In this document: positions 44,979 through 54,876 of the stretch, piece after piece
Layout of the letters: each line of letters opens with the position of its first letter
How positions within the stretch are numbered: the first letter of the stretch is position 1
NCBI GenBank assembly: GCA_017445475.1
Contig: JAFSUB010000018.1
Coordinates: 1-64,000 of the forward strand
From: Alphaproteobacteria bacterium
GTDB lineage: Bacteria > Pseudomonadota > Alphaproteobacteria > RF32 > CAG-239
Direction of reading: 5' to 3'
Length of the DNA: 64,000 nucleotides
Notes under the pieces: model-generated
What the model saw: the letters and a program-made list of their open reading frames with translations, nothing else
Databases searched by the model: none
What the model was told of the DNA's origin: nothing
Program-made: the position numbers and the translations under genes

Positions 44979-47123
44979 CTATTTTCTGGCTTTTTCCGGC
45001 ATTTGCTCCGGCGCTTTCGGCTCGGCATGCAAAATCAGCTCGGTAACGGGTTTATAAACCGTTTGTTGCCACGGGCTCGGTGCGTCATAAACGCACTCGC
45101 AGATTTTGAGGCCGACGCTTCTCAAAACGGTTTCGGTGGGCAAGAACAAATCTTGTCCGTCTTGTGTTTTGAGCCCGATGTGTGCCACACCGTCCACGCT
45201 GCCGTGTGCATCAATCAAAATGCTGCCGATTGTTAAATCTTGTATTTTGGTATCCGCAATAATTTCGGCGCCTTTGTCTTCACTGTAACGATAGCCCATA
45301 ATAGAGGCATGGTTATCAATGTAGTTTTCGGTGCCGTTGTCAAAAGCCTCAACATCAAGAAGTCCCAAAGTCATAAAGCCTGTCTGTCCGACTTTCGGTA
45401 AGTCAAGATTTAAGGGCAGCGGCGTGTATTCGGTTGGCGTGTCAAGAGTGAGCAGAGCAATGTTTTTGCTCAAGTTGATACGAACGGCACGTGCTGTGAA
45501 CTCTTTGCCGTTGATGGTGCGGATTTTATAAGTGTTTTCCTGTTCGCCAATCAGTGAGGCCGACGTTAAAACAAACGTGTCAGAGACAATCAAACCGGTG
45601 CCTTTTTGGCCTTTAAGGTTTGAAATTTCAACAACCGATGCGCGGAGTTTGTAAAGATTTTCCGGCGTTAAAACATCATAAGGCTCGTGAGCGACAATAC
45701 ATAAGTCGTCAACAACCTGAACTTGTGTTTCAACCCACGTGTCGTCAACAACAGCGCAGTTTTCGCTTGGCTCTTGCAAACATTGTTCGACAACAGCCGT
45801 TTCAATTTCAACACATTTTTCGGGCTGCATATCGCAGGAAAGTTCCACGTTTTGAGCAAAAGCCGGACACTCTTTGATGTTGAAATCTTTGCGCGAAATT
45901 TCGCATTGTTTCACTTGGCGCAAAGGTTCGGCATAATGGCATTTTGCCGGATCCAGAGCAATTTCTTCGGCAATTAAAGCATTGCGCTCGGCTGCCATCT
46001 CTTCAGGGCTTAAGCGGATCATTAACTGATCTTCAAAGCCTCTTAATGCCTGAAGCTCGCGAACTGCGTCGGCAAATGCGGCTTCAATCAGCGCAACTTC
46101 GCCATTTTCTTCGCCGACATTCAGACGAGCATAGCCTGTTGTCGTGCCTTCAAAAAGAACTTTGGTTTTGGAAAGATTTGTCAGTCTCCAATGAACCGTC
46201 ATTTCAGAAGAACCCGAACGTTTTTCGGTTTTTGTTGCATTCTTCCAGTCATATCCGTCGCAAATGTTCATATAAAAATCTGTTATCTCAGCCGTTAAAA
46301 CATATTCCGGCAATATAGACGGGGTTTGCTGCAAACACAAATCCGTCGGCTTTTTAATGATGTTGTAACATTCGCCCGTAACATTTTCAAAGACCTTTGA
46401 AAAGTTCATATCTTTTTCGAAAATGCGGCCTTGGTTTAAGATTGCCTCTTTGTTGTAGCGACGGCAACCGAAAATGCGAAAACGATAATCACCCAATTTG
46501 TGTGTGGGTTTGTTTGACATATCGGTTAAATTGAAATCGACATGCTCTAAATAAAGCGGTGCCATATCGCAGCAACTTTTAGGTTCCGGTGCATAAACAG
46601 GCACAATTTCAGGCTGCGGCTCAAAAATTTCGGGACATGTCATGGCCGGCTCAAACTGCACTTCGCAACAGGGCAAAGCAGGACAAGCCATAATCGGCTC
46701 GGGTGCAGGCTCTTTGCATTTCTCGCAGGGCCCTGTATCAATGAGCGGGCCTTTGTTGTAGCACCTCTCGCATGAACCCGTGTCAAAAATCGGACCGCTT
46801 TTATGGCAGCTCTTGCAATCACCGCCCGGAAACAGGCTTCCGTCTTTGTCGCGCATTGCATATTTCATGACGGGCTTATCAGAAAACATCGGCGCAGGGC
46901 TGAAACGCGATGACAGGCTGTATTCGGGAGCCTTGTATTTTGGCAAGGCGCTGCTTGCCGTGCCATATCTGGTATAATTATGGCGGCGTATCATCATATC
47001 CCTAACGCTTTGATTGTGTTTTGCAGTGGAGCTAACCTGTGCGTTTGGGGCGACAAAAGCGCCCGTTAAAGACACAACCCCGATAAGAACAAGTAAAAAT
47101 TTAGACGGCTTAAAATTTTTCAT
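44979..47123 (-). CDS. Exported Cys-rich protein with degenerate trypsin-fold C-terminus
   Basis: A 714-residue protein with signal peptide (to about residue 29) and a block of three CxxC pairs: C103/C106, C118/C121 and C133/C136, each followed by a GP(L/I)xDTG-type spacer. A Pro/Cys-rich stretch follows (residues 137-190). The middle (200-400) is beta-rich and carries VTGECYNIIKKP and SEMTVHWRLTNLSKTKVLFEGTT. Residues about 495-650 resemble a chymotrypsin/HtrA fold (GTGLIVSDTFVLTSASLIG; SKNIALLTLD). The His site is Ser and no GNSGG is seen, so it is probably inactive. CKSCH is formally a heme-c motif, but the next pairs lack His. I do not know this family. Confidence 0.75.
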   Translation of the reverse strand: MKNFKPSKFLLVLIGVVSLTGAFVAPNAQVSSTAKHNQSVRDMMIRRHNYTRYGTASSALPKYKAPEYSLSSRFSPAPMFSDKPVMKYAMRDKDGSLFPGGDCKSCHKSGPIFDTGSCERCYNKGPLIDTGPCEKCKEPAPEPIMACPALPCCEVQFEPAMTCPEIFEPQPEIVPVYAPEPKSCCDMAPLYLEHVDFNLTDMSNKPTHKLGDYRFRIFGCRRYNKEAILNQGRIFEKDMNFSKVFENVTGECYNIIKKPTDLCLQQTPSILPEYVLTAEITDFYMNICDGYDWKNATKTEKRSGSSEMTVHWRLTNLSKTKVLFEGTTTGYARLNVGEENGEVALIEAAFADAVRELQALRGFEDQLMIRLSPEEMAAERNALIAEEIALDPAKCHYAEPLRQVKQCEISRKDFNIKECPAFAQNVELSCDMQPEKCVEIETAVVEQCLQEPSENCAVVDDTWVETQVQVVDDLCIVAHEPYDVLTPENLYKLRASVVEISNLKGQKGTGLIVSDTFVLTSASLIGEQENTYKIRTINGKEFTARAVRINLSKNIALLTLDTPTEYTPLPLNLDLPKVGQTGFMTLGLLDVEAFDNGTENYIDNHASIMGYRYSEDKGAEIIADTKIQDLTIGSILIDAHGSVDGVAHIGLKTQDGQDLFLPTETVLRSVGLKICECVYDAPSPWQQTVYKPVTELILHAEPKAPEQMPEKARK

Positions 47124-47137
47124 GAATATTTCTCCTA

Positions 47138-48658
47138 TTATTCTTTGAGTTGCATTGTTCGTCTATAATTCAATGCTTCAGCTATGTGCATCTTATGCAC
47201 TTTTTTTTCGTTTTGCAAGTCCGCAATTGTTCTTGCTAACCGCAATGTGCGGTGATAACCGCGTGCCGAAAGTTTGAGCTTGTCGGCAAAATCAATTAAG
47301 AGCTGACGTGCGTCAGGCTCCAACTCAACGGCGTCTTCAAGCAAATTACCCGAAAGTTGCGCGTTTGTCAAAAGATTTATTTGCCCAAAACGCTCGAAGC
47401 GTTCTTTTTGAATTTTTCGTGCCGCGACAACGCGCGACAAAACAGTTTGGGACGACTCGCCCTTTCTTTTTTCAAAAATATCCCACGGGGAAACGGGCGG
47501 AACATAAACATTTATGTCGATTCTATCCATCAACGGTCCCGAAATTTTGGATTGATACTCTGCGCCGCATTTAGGTGCTTTCGGACATTCCTGACCGGCT
47601 TGCCCCAAAAAACCGCATCTGCAAGGATTCATCGCGGCAATTAATTGAAATTTTGCCGGATAGGTGTGATGATATTCCGCGCGCGAAATGCTGATTTTTC
47701 CGTTTTCGAGCGGTTGGCGCAGAGCTTCCAGTGTTGCACGGTTAAATTCCGGCAACTCGTCTAAAAACAAAACACCGTTATGTGCAAGCGAAATTTCTCC
47801 CGGTTGAGCCTTCTTGCCGCCGCCGACAAGGGCAGGGGTTGACGCACTGTGGTGCGGACTGCGATAGGGCCGCTCAAAATTGAGCTCACCATCTTTAAGC
47901 ACACCGGCAACAGAGTGAATGATGCTTGTTTCAAGAGCTTCGATGGGCGTTAAGGGCGGCAAAATGGAAGTAAGCCTTGAAGCCAGCATTGATTTTCCGG
48001 CGCCCGGCGGGCCGATCATCAGCATATTATGTGAACCTGCCGCGGCAATTTCGAGTGCGCGTTTGGCACTTTCCTGCCCCTTAATATCCGCTAAATCAAG
48101 TTTGTTTGCTTCAAGGGTGCGCACTTTTTTGTTTGGAAAAGGCAGGGTTTGAATGCCCTTAAAATGGTTAATCAGTGAAAGCAAATCAGGTGCGGCGACA
48201 ATGTTTTTAAGACCGCTCCAAGCCGCTTCGCTTCCCTGGGCAAACGGGCAAATCAAACCTTTGTCGTCCTCATTTGCTTTGATTGCAACGGGCAAAACGC
48301 CGTTGATGGGCATAAGCGAGCCGTCAAGGCCGAGCTCGCCCAAAACGAGATATTGACACAATTCTTCCTGTGGCAAAATTTGCATGGCACAAAGCAAGCC
48401 GCAAGCTATTGCTAAATCAAAATGCGAACCTTCTTTAAGCAAATCCGCCGGTGCCAAATTGATGGTGATTCGTTTGGCCGGAAAAGAAATGCCGATGGCT
48501 TCGAAAGCAGCCCTGACGCGCTCTTTGCTTTCGGCAATGGTTTTATCGGGCAGACCGACAATAGCAAAAGCTGGGATTCCCGCGCTCATCTGCACCTGCA
48601 AGTCAACATCTAAAACGTCAAGTCCGCTGAAAGCGATTGTGTTTATTCTCGCTTGCAT
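47138..48658 (-). CDS. comM: YifB/ComM-family Mg-chelatase-like AAA+ ATPase
   Basis: A 506-residue protein with an N-terminal Lon-like domain (MQARINTIAFSGLDVLDV), the AAA+ core with Walker A GPPGAGKSML and YRSPHHSASTPALVGGG, a zinc-finger-like CRCGFLGQ...C-x-C, and a C-terminal Mg-chelatase domain (LSARGYHRTLRLARTIADL). ComM homologues form hexameric helicases that extend branch migration during transformation. With the prepilin at 15197 this could hint at DNA uptake. It is 6 nt downstream of a small lipoprotein gene. Confidence 0.93.
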   Translation of the reverse strand: MQARINTIAFSGLDVLDVDLQVQMSAGIPAFAIVGLPDKTIAESKERVRAAFEAIGISFPAKRITINLAPADLLKEGSHFDLAIACGLLCAMQILPQEELCQYLVLGELGLDGSLMPINGVLPVAIKANEDDKGLICPFAQGSEAAWSGLKNIVAAPDLLSLINHFKGIQTLPFPNKKVRTLEANKLDLADIKGQESAKRALEIAAAGSHNMLMIGPPGAGKSMLASRLTSILPPLTPIEALETSIIHSVAGVLKDGELNFERPYRSPHHSASTPALVGGGKKAQPGEISLAHNGVLFLDELPEFNRATLEALRQPLENGKISISRAEYHHTYPAKFQLIAAMNPCRCGFLGQAGQECPKAPKCGAEYQSKISGPLMDRIDINVYVPPVSPWDIFEKRKGESSQTVLSRVVAARKIQKERFERFGQINLLTNAQLSGNLLEDAVELEPDARQLLIDFADKLKLSARGYHRTLRLARTIADLQNEKKVHKMHIAEALNYRRTMQLKE

Positions 48659-48664
48659 TTTTTT

Positions 48665-48997
48665 CTACCACCTCGGAACCGTATCATCGTTTCGCCAACG
48701 TCTTGTGGGATATTGCCCTTCTTTTAAGAAATCTGCCGGCGCCGTAACTTTCGGAACATCTTTGAGCTGAACATAACCTTGTTTTTCAAGTGCTAAAGCA
48801 CATTCTTCGGCCGTAAAATCGGCACTTGCGTAGCAATAAGCAATGTTTCGCGTGTATAAATTTTCAAGCGCAATCACCTTGTGGCGGTAAGCCGGAATGG
48901 TTTGCACCTGCGGCATTTCTTCTTGCTTTTGACGCCGCGCGCAAGCCGTTAATGCAACGCACAACAAAAAAAGCCATAACACTTTGAGATGTTTCAT
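48665..48997 (-). CDS. Small lipoprotein of unknown function
   Basis: A 110-residue protein starting at ATG 48997, behind AAGGAAAGAAG. It has a lipoprotein signal (LTAC, Cys19). A longer frame to 49126 lacks such a start and is rejected. The mature part has AYCYASADFTAEECALALEKQGYVQL, a paired-Cys helical stretch. It is probably co-transcribed with comM. Family not recognised. Confidence 0.65.
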   Translation of the reverse strand: MKHLKVLWLFLLCVALTACARRQKQEEMPQVQTIPAYRHKVIALENLYTRNIAYCYASADFTAEECALALEKQGYVQLKDVPKVTAPADFLKEGQYPTRRWRNDDTVPRW

Positions 48998-49212
48998 ATC
49001 TTCTTTCCTTAAAAAACAAATCTTTGCTCTAAAGAATACGCCCAATTTATTAACATAATCTTTATAAGTGCGGGGGATTTTGAAGTTGTTTTTGCTTTCA
49101 AAAAAAATCTTATCCCCATAATTCACAAGCGGCGGATTTTTTTCAAGCGTTTTGAAAAAAAATATATCAAAAAGAAATTTGAAAAAAAACTTTTAAACGG
49201 ACGCAATAAAAA

Positions 49213-50685
49213 ATGGACAAGCCTGATTTTGAAAAACTACCCAAAAACATTGAAGCCGAACAAGCTTTAATCGGTGCAATTCTTGCAAACAACAAAGCTT
49301 TCGAAAAAGTGGCGGATTTTTTGAAACCGAAGCATTTTGCCGATTCCACGCACGCCAAAATTTTTGAGGTTGTTTCAAACCTGATTATGCGCGACAGGGC
49401 GGCCGATGTGATTACGCTTAAAAACTATTTTGAGCAGCAGGGCTCTTTGGAGGAAGTGGGCGGAATAAACTATTTAATCAAGCTTGCCGACAGCGCTTCG
49501 CCGATGACAAACGTTGAATATTACGGGCAGTTTATTTATGACAAATATCTTCGGCGCGAACTCATAGACACAGGCTACAACATCGTGAACAGCGCTTTAA
49601 CCGAAAGCGCCGAACTTGGTGCCATTGAGCAGATTGAACAGGCTGAACAGCAGCTGTTTTTAATTGCCGATCAGGGTGATGTTCAGGGCGATTTTATTGA
49701 TTTTTCGAAGGCTTTAGGTTCAACGCTCGGATACATTGAACAAGCCTTCCAGCGCGACAGCAAACTTTCGGGTCTGCCGACGGGTTTGGAACAGCTTGAC
49801 AGACGTTTGGGCGGGTTGACGAAATCAAACCTGATTATCATTGCGGGGCGTCCGTCTATGGGTAAAACGGCGCTTGTAACCAATATTGCCTATAATGTGG
49901 CGGAATTTATGAGCCGCGAAAAAAGTCTGGACAGCAGGGAAAAAGGTGTTGCGTTTTTTTCGCTTGAGATGAGCTCTGACGAACTTGCGTCACGCATTTT
50001 ATCAACGGTTACGCAAACACCGGGGCAGAATATGCGCACCGGTGAGATAAACAATGCCGAGTTCACACGCATTGCCGCCGCCGTTCGTGAGCTTGAAAAT
50101 ATTCCGCTTTATATTGATGACACGCCGGGGCTCACGATTAACGCAATTCGCACACGCGCGCGGCGTTTGAAGCGCACCAAAGGTTTGGGGCTGATTGTGA
50201 TTGATTATATTCAGCTGATTTCCGGCTCTTCAAAACGTGGTGAAGCGAATCGGGTGCAGGAACTTTCCGAAATTTCGCGCGGGCTTAAAATCTTGGCAAA
50301 AGAGCTTGACGTGCCCGTTATTGCGCTATCACAGCTCAACCGCGGGGTTGAATCGAGAGAAGACAAACGCCCCTTAATGTCTGATTTGCGCGATTCGGGT
50401 TCTATTGAGCAAGATGCCGATGTGGTGATGTTTGTTTTCAGAGAAAACTACTACATCAAAAACGAGCAGCCCAAGCAAAAACAAAACGAAACGCCGGAGC
50501 ATTTCGAGCAAAGAATCCTTGAATGGCAAAAGCGCGACCGCGACACGGCAAATCTGGCCGAAGTGATTGTCGGTAAACAACGTCATGGGCCGATTGGCAC
50601 TGTTAAGCTGTTTTGGAACGGGCAATATGCACAGTTTTCCAACTTGGCAAATGAAGACGCATTGCCCGAACAAATCGGCGGATAA
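49213..50685 (+). CDS. dnaB: Replicative DNA helicase DnaB
   Basis: A 490-residue hexameric helicase. The N-terminal collar domain starts LPKNIEAEQALIGAILANN. The RecA-like C-terminal domain has Walker A GRPSMGKTAL, Walker B LIVIDYIQLI, and SRGLKILAKELDVPVIALSQLNR with its arginine-finger region. It unwinds DNA at the fork. There is no intein and no frameshift. Single gene. Confidence 0.97.
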   Translation: MDKPDFEKLPKNIEAEQALIGAILANNKAFEKVADFLKPKHFADSTHAKIFEVVSNLIMRDRAADVITLKNYFEQQGSLEEVGGINYLIKLADSASPMTNVEYYGQFIYDKYLRRELIDTGYNIVNSALTESAELGAIEQIEQAEQQLFLIADQGDVQGDFIDFSKALGSTLGYIEQAFQRDSKLSGLPTGLEQLDRRLGGLTKSNLIIIAGRPSMGKTALVTNIAYNVAEFMSREKSLDSREKGVAFFSLEMSSDELASRILSTVTQTPGQNMRTGEINNAEFTRIAAAVRELENIPLYIDDTPGLTINAIRTRARRLKRTKGLGLIVIDYIQLISGSSKRGEANRVQELSEISRGLKILAKELDVPVIALSQLNRGVESREDKRPLMSDLRDSGSIEQDADVVMFVFRENYYIKNEQPKQKQNETPEHFEQRILEWQKRDRDTANLAEVIVGKQRHGPIGTVKLFWNGQYAQFSNLANEDALPEQIGG

Positions 50686-50729
50686 GGGTGTTTTTGTTCA
50701 AAGCTGCGTTCACAGCTAAAAAAATACGC

Positions 50730-50758
50730 TTGACATTTATGAATATTTAAGGTAGGGC
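50730..50758 (+). promoter_or_regulatory. Possible promoter of the autotransporter gene
   Basis: Perfect TTGACA (50730-50735) with, 17 nt on, a poor TAGGGC (50753-50758), 50 nt before the start codon. The weak -10 may mean a regulator is needed. Confidence 0.35.
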
Positions 50759-50808
50759 TTAAGTTAACTACTTATTTGCCAACGTATTAAAATGAAAGGA
50801 ACAAAGCC

Positions 50809-53800
50809 ATGTTTAAGCATTTGTCGCGGGTGCTGTTTGTAAGTGCCGTTTTTTTTAGTTTGTGTCTTTTTGAAGCGCGTGCTCAAGAGGCCGAACATTC
50901 GTATATTTTTGAAGAGGGCGCCGACCCTGATTTTCCCATCACTTTGTATCAAACGCTTCAAGACGGAACCCTTACGTCTAAAGATTATACGCTTGTTTTC
51001 AAAAATGCGTTTGGTGATGCACAGGGAAGCAAGGCTCTTTTTTATCGTTGGAACACATCGCCGCAAAACGGATATTTGCAAAGCGTTGCAGATGAAAATT
51101 TGGCAAGGTTGATTTTCAGGTATAAAGATGCGGCTTCTTATGCCAAAGTTTATAACATGGGAGAAGTTGTTGTTGATGTGCCGACAAATCCTTATATTAT
51201 CGCCGCTGCAATAAATTTGGGCGCGGGGCAGACGGCATCGTTTGATAACTATCTTTTTGAAAACAACCATATTAAGGCAAAAAAGGAAAGCGGTTATTCA
51301 ACAGTCTTGGCGGGTTTGATTTATAACAACGAAACTGCCACAATCACATCGTTGAGCGCAGATTTTGTTAAAAACAGCTTTTCTCACGCCTCGGGAAGTT
51401 CTGTAAATTTTATTGGCGGCGTTATGGTAAATGACGGCAAAATTGAAAAATTTAAGGGAAATTTTGTTGAAAATATAAGTGTAAGTGATTCCGCAATCCT
51501 TTTTAACAGGGGCGAAATCGGTTTGATTGAAGCAAACTTTATTCATAATTACGCTGATGCTTCTTATGTGTTTGGCGGAGCCGTAAACAACAGTGGTAAG
51601 ATTGATTCAATTAAAGGGGCGTTTATCGGCAATTATGCTGCAGGGAATCAGTATTCTCCATCATGGGGCGCCGTAATGTATAACGGAGGAACCATCGGGG
51701 AGATTGCAGCCGATTTTATCGGTAACGGGACTTTTGATACGGGTAATATTTATTCCGTTTCGTATTTCAGAGGCGGCGCAATAGCTAATATGAGGACAAT
51801 CGGCTCGGTTAAGGGCGATTTTATTAAAAACCAAGCCCGTGAAGGGGGGGCAATATTTTTGGAGGGCAGTCATTCAAAAATAGATTCAATTTACGGAAGA
51901 TTTATTGAAAATCAGGCGGTTGATGGGGGAGCGATTAATGTGGCAGCAGATGCAGTGATTGAGTTGATAGAGGCGGACTTTATTTCCAACACGGCAAACT
52001 ATGGAGGTGCTATTCAAGTTACGGGTGACATTAAAAGCCTTTCGGGAAATTTTTTTGGCAACAAGGCGGTTGCGCCGGATGAATACGGGGAGTCGATAGG
52101 TGGCGCCATATATCTCGTCCGAGGAAACGTCAACATTGTTGGCAATGCGCGTTCATCAACTTTTCGCGGAAACTATCATGAAAAAAACGGAGAGCGTATA
52201 TATAATGCAATATGGGTTGAAGGCGGAAAATTATCTTTAACGGCAAAAAACGGCGGTTCAGTCAATATGTATGACGGCATTGTTTCTTTGCCATTAGCAG
52301 AGATTCTCTTAACGGGTGATTCATCGGGAACAATCAACCTTTATGCCGATATAAAAGACGGAAAAGTCACAACCGAAAACGATTTCAAATTTAACACGGC
52401 AAATGATGAGTTGTTCACATACGGTTTTTCATCATTAACTTCCGATGAAAAGACAAAATATTTCATTGATGTTGATGCACAGGCTCAAGAATCGGATGTG
52501 TTCAAAACAACCGAGCAATCTTCAGGTAAAGTAACTTTGCACGGTTTGCAATTTAAAAATCTTGATGTTGAAAATTTGCCGAGCAGTGCTTTCTTGGTTC
52601 AGGTTCTTCAAACGCAAGATGATAATTTGCAGCTTGCTTTAGGCGTGGGGCAGGCAGGTCAAACCTCTTATAAAATCGGTGAGGCGTTTGCATCTGTGGA
52701 ATTTGACACAATCAACGCTTCAACAAAATGGGCGGAAGATTATTATCAAAAAACGCTTTTTTATGACATTATCGGCTCGCTTTCACTTGCAACCAAAGAC
52801 ACGACAAACGACAGTTTGGGTGTTAAAATAGAGCGTGTGGAAGACGGCGCTGTTAAAAAAACAATGATGGGCGACACATTGGCGCTTGTGGCCGGTTCCG
52901 ATTTAGCAAACAAAACGTTTTTTGCAGGCAGCGCTTCAGATGAATATGTTTTTGCAAAGCGCTTTGAAGATGAAAATCCGAGCGAATTTGTTGAAGGTGT
53001 GGGCGATGTTGTCGGTGAGTTGAATGTTTCGGGCGTGATTTCGGGCGATTTGCGCTCAAAGCTCAACCTTAATCAAAGAAAAGGTTTTTCATTAACCGCG
53101 CCGTCGGCCTTGACGCTTTCAAACATTGAAATTACGAATGCAACCGATTTTGTTGTTGACAACGTCACGGTTGACCGCTCGCTCATGCTTCTTAATGCCA
53201 ATCTTAAAAACAACATTACAGATGACAAAGCAGTGATTAATGCGTTTGATGGTGGTAATGTTGTGATTAAGGCAGACGGTGCAGACAGTGTTTTTGACAA
53301 TCCTGCGGCGCGTGCCGGTGTTGATATAGATGGCGGAATGCTTGATTTGCAAACGCAAAACGGCGGCAACATTGTTTTTAACGACAAAATCACGGGAAAT
53401 TTATATAATGTTTCGGTTGACAGCGACGAAAAAGGCAAGATTCGCTTTAATAAAAACGTGACGGGCGCTGATGTTTTTTCAATCACGGAAAACAGCAACA
53501 TTGCGCTCGGCGTTGAAGCCGTTGTTAATGCCGAAAACATTTTTGCTTTGGGAGAGAGTGTGTTTTTAACAATTGATGCAGAGGTTGACAGACAAAACAA
53601 CACCATCAACACGGGCAAGCTCCAAGCTTCAACCGATTTGGAAGGAAAGTTTGCCATTATCGTTAATTCGCTCAATCCCTATAAGCTTGATGATGATAAC
53701 GATGCAATCACACCGTTCTTGTTTGCGCCGAATGATGATTTGTCAACTCAAACGGAAGTTTTTGTTTCACGCGTTTTGGGAAGCCCCTATATGTGGGAGG

Positions 53801-54816
53801 CTTTGCTCAACGCAAGAGGCGAAACAGCCGGCTCAACGTGGTATTTGGCAATGCGCGGGAACGAGAATGGCGGAAACGAAGTTGCCCCCGAGGTTTTGGG
53901 CGCAATCGGCTTGCACGAAAGTGCCATTGAGCAAACAAGAAGTGTGGCGCGCAACATTTCTTCAAAGCTTGCCGCACGAAAAGAATGTGTCGGGGGCTGC
54001 GGCGTTTATGACCATGCTTATAACGGCGAAAAACTTTCCAATGCGTGGGTTTTGATTGAAGGTCAAACGGCAGATGTTAAAAAGCCGGTTGATGTTGATG
54101 TGAAAACCAAAGGTATTGACGCCGGTTTTGATGTGCAAAGCGACGCGCACAACAACCTCGGTGTGTTCGGCTCATACATCAAAGGCCGCCACAATATGAG
54201 CGGAAAAGGCAAAAAAGTGTATTCAACCATTGGTGCAAAAGCAGATATTGAAAGCTTTTTGGCCGGTTTGTATTATCGCTTTGATAAAAACTATAATTTT
54301 TTGTTTGCAAGTGTTTACGGCGGTGTTTTACAAGCCAAAGTAAAAAGCAAAGACGGGCTTGCCAAGCTTAAAACAGACGGCGTTGAGCTCGGTGCGGCAC
54401 TTGAGGCCGGCAGAACGCTGTTGCTTTCAAAACATGTGTCGCTCACACCGATGGTTGGCCTGTATTTTATGCAAATAGATTTTGATGCAACAAAAGACAA
54501 TGTGGGCAAACATTATCGCTTTGACAACATCAAACATCTGGAAGCCGAGCTTGCTTTAAGGCTTGCCAGAGATTTTGCAAACGGCAATGTTTATGTTCAG
54601 CCGGCTGTTGTTCAAAACATTACGCGAAACGATAAAATAAAGATAACAGACATTCAAAAACAGCCGACATATCATGACCAAACTTTAGGTCGTCTTGAAG
54701 TCGGCGGGCGTTATGATTTGGGTGAACAACTTTCGGGCTATATAAGCGGAAAATACACCTTCGGCTCAAATTATCGCTCACTGGCGGGAACGCTTGGTCT
54801 GTCATACGCATTTTAG
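50809..54816 (+). CDS. Autotransporter (type V secretion) with beta-helix passenger
   Basis: A 1335-residue protein. The signal peptide ends ARA-Q near residue 25. The passenger (about 26-1060) is beta-helical, with repeated GGA(I/V)-rich units in residues 165-430. The C-terminal domain (about 1075-1335) is a 12-strand autotransporter barrel (WVLIEGQTADVK, GVFGSYIKG, GTLGLSYAF) and ends in Phe, as outer-membrane barrels do. CVGGCG lies before the barrel. The barrel inserts in the outer membrane and exposes the passenger at the surface. No protease or lipase motif is visible, so adhesion is the likeliest role. AAAGGA lies before the ATG. Confidence 0.92.
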   Translation: MFKHLSRVLFVSAVFFSLCLFEARAQEAEHSYIFEEGADPDFPITLYQTLQDGTLTSKDYTLVFKNAFGDAQGSKALFYRWNTSPQNGYLQSVADENLARLIFRYKDAASYAKVYNMGEVVVDVPTNPYIIAAAINLGAGQTASFDNYLFENNHIKAKKESGYSTVLAGLIYNNETATITSLSADFVKNSFSHASGSSVNFIGGVMVNDGKIEKFKGNFVENISVSDSAILFNRGEIGLIEANFIHNYADASYVFGGAVNNSGKIDSIKGAFIGNYAAGNQYSPSWGAVMYNGGTIGEIAADFIGNGTFDTGNIYSVSYFRGGAIANMRTIGSVKGDFIKNQAREGGAIFLEGSHSKIDSIYGRFIENQAVDGGAINVAADAVIELIEADFISNTANYGGAIQVTGDIKSLSGNFFGNKAVAPDEYGESIGGAIYLVRGNVNIVGNARSSTFRGNYHEKNGERIYNAIWVEGGKLSLTAKNGGSVNMYDGIVSLPLAEILLTGDSSGTINLYADIKDGKVTTENDFKFNTANDELFTYGFSSLTSDEKTKYFIDVDAQAQESDVFKTTEQSSGKVTLHGLQFKNLDVENLPSSAFLVQVLQTQDDNLQLALGVGQAGQTSYKIGEAFASVEFDTINASTKWAEDYYQKTLFYDIIGSLSLATKDTTNDSLGVKIERVEDGAVKKTMMGDTLALVAGSDLANKTFFAGSASDEYVFAKRFEDENPSEFVEGVGDVVGELNVSGVISGDLRSKLNLNQRKGFSLTAPSALTLSNIEITNATDFVVDNVTVDRSLMLLNANLKNNITDDKAVINAFDGGNVVIKADGADSVFDNPAARAGVDIDGGMLDLQTQNGGNIVFNDKITGNLYNVSVDSDEKGKIRFNKNVTGADVFSITENSNIALGVEAVVNAENIFALGESVFLTIDAEVDRQNNTINTGKLQASTDLEGKFAIIVNSLNPYKLDDDNDAITPFLFAPNDDLSTQTEVFVSRVLGSPYMWEALLNARGETAGSTWYLAMRGNENGGNEVAPEVLGAIGLHESAIEQTRSVARNISSKLAARKECVGGCGVYDHAYNGEKLSNAWVLIEGQTADVKKPVDVDVKTKGIDAGFDVQSDAHNNLGVFGSYIKGRHNMSGKGKKVYSTIGAKADIESFLAGLYYRFDKNYNFLFASVYGGVLQAKVKSKDGLAKLKTDGVELGAALEAGRTLLLSKHVSLTPMVGLYFMQIDFDATKDNVGKHYRFDNIKHLEAELALRLARDFANGNVYVQPAVVQNITRNDKIKITDIQKQPTYHDQTLGRLEVGGRYDLGEQLSGYISGKYTFGSNYRSLAGTLGLSYAF
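51300..52080 (+). repeat. Imperfect passenger repeats of the autotransporter
   Basis: About eight coding units of 60-120 bp give the pattern F(I/V)xNxAxxGGAIxNxGxIxxIxG, for example GDFIKNQAREGGAIFLEG and GRFIENQAVDGGAINVAA. They fit turns of a right-handed beta-helix. They are similar in protein but not near-identical in DNA. Confidence 0.65.
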
Positions 54817-54823
54817 AGCAAAA

Positions 54824-54876
54824 TAAACGCTTTGAAATACTCCTAAATGTCAAGTCCTTTCAGTTCAAAGCGTTTA
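54824..54876. repeat. 13-bp perfect inverted repeat after the autotransporter
   Basis: TAAACGCTTTGAA (54824-54836) and its exact complement (54864-54876), separated by 27 nt, directly adjoining the terminator stem. Confidence 0.7.

Noticed and set aside
48998-49126. 43-residue N-terminal extension of the small lipoprotein
   Set aside because: It would bury the lipoprotein signal peptide; the internal ATG has a ribosome site and a proper lipobox.
53073-53675. 200-codon open frame antisense to the autotransporter
   Set aside because: No ribosome site or promoter, composition is that of an antisense shadow, and the sense strand gives a clear barrel protein.
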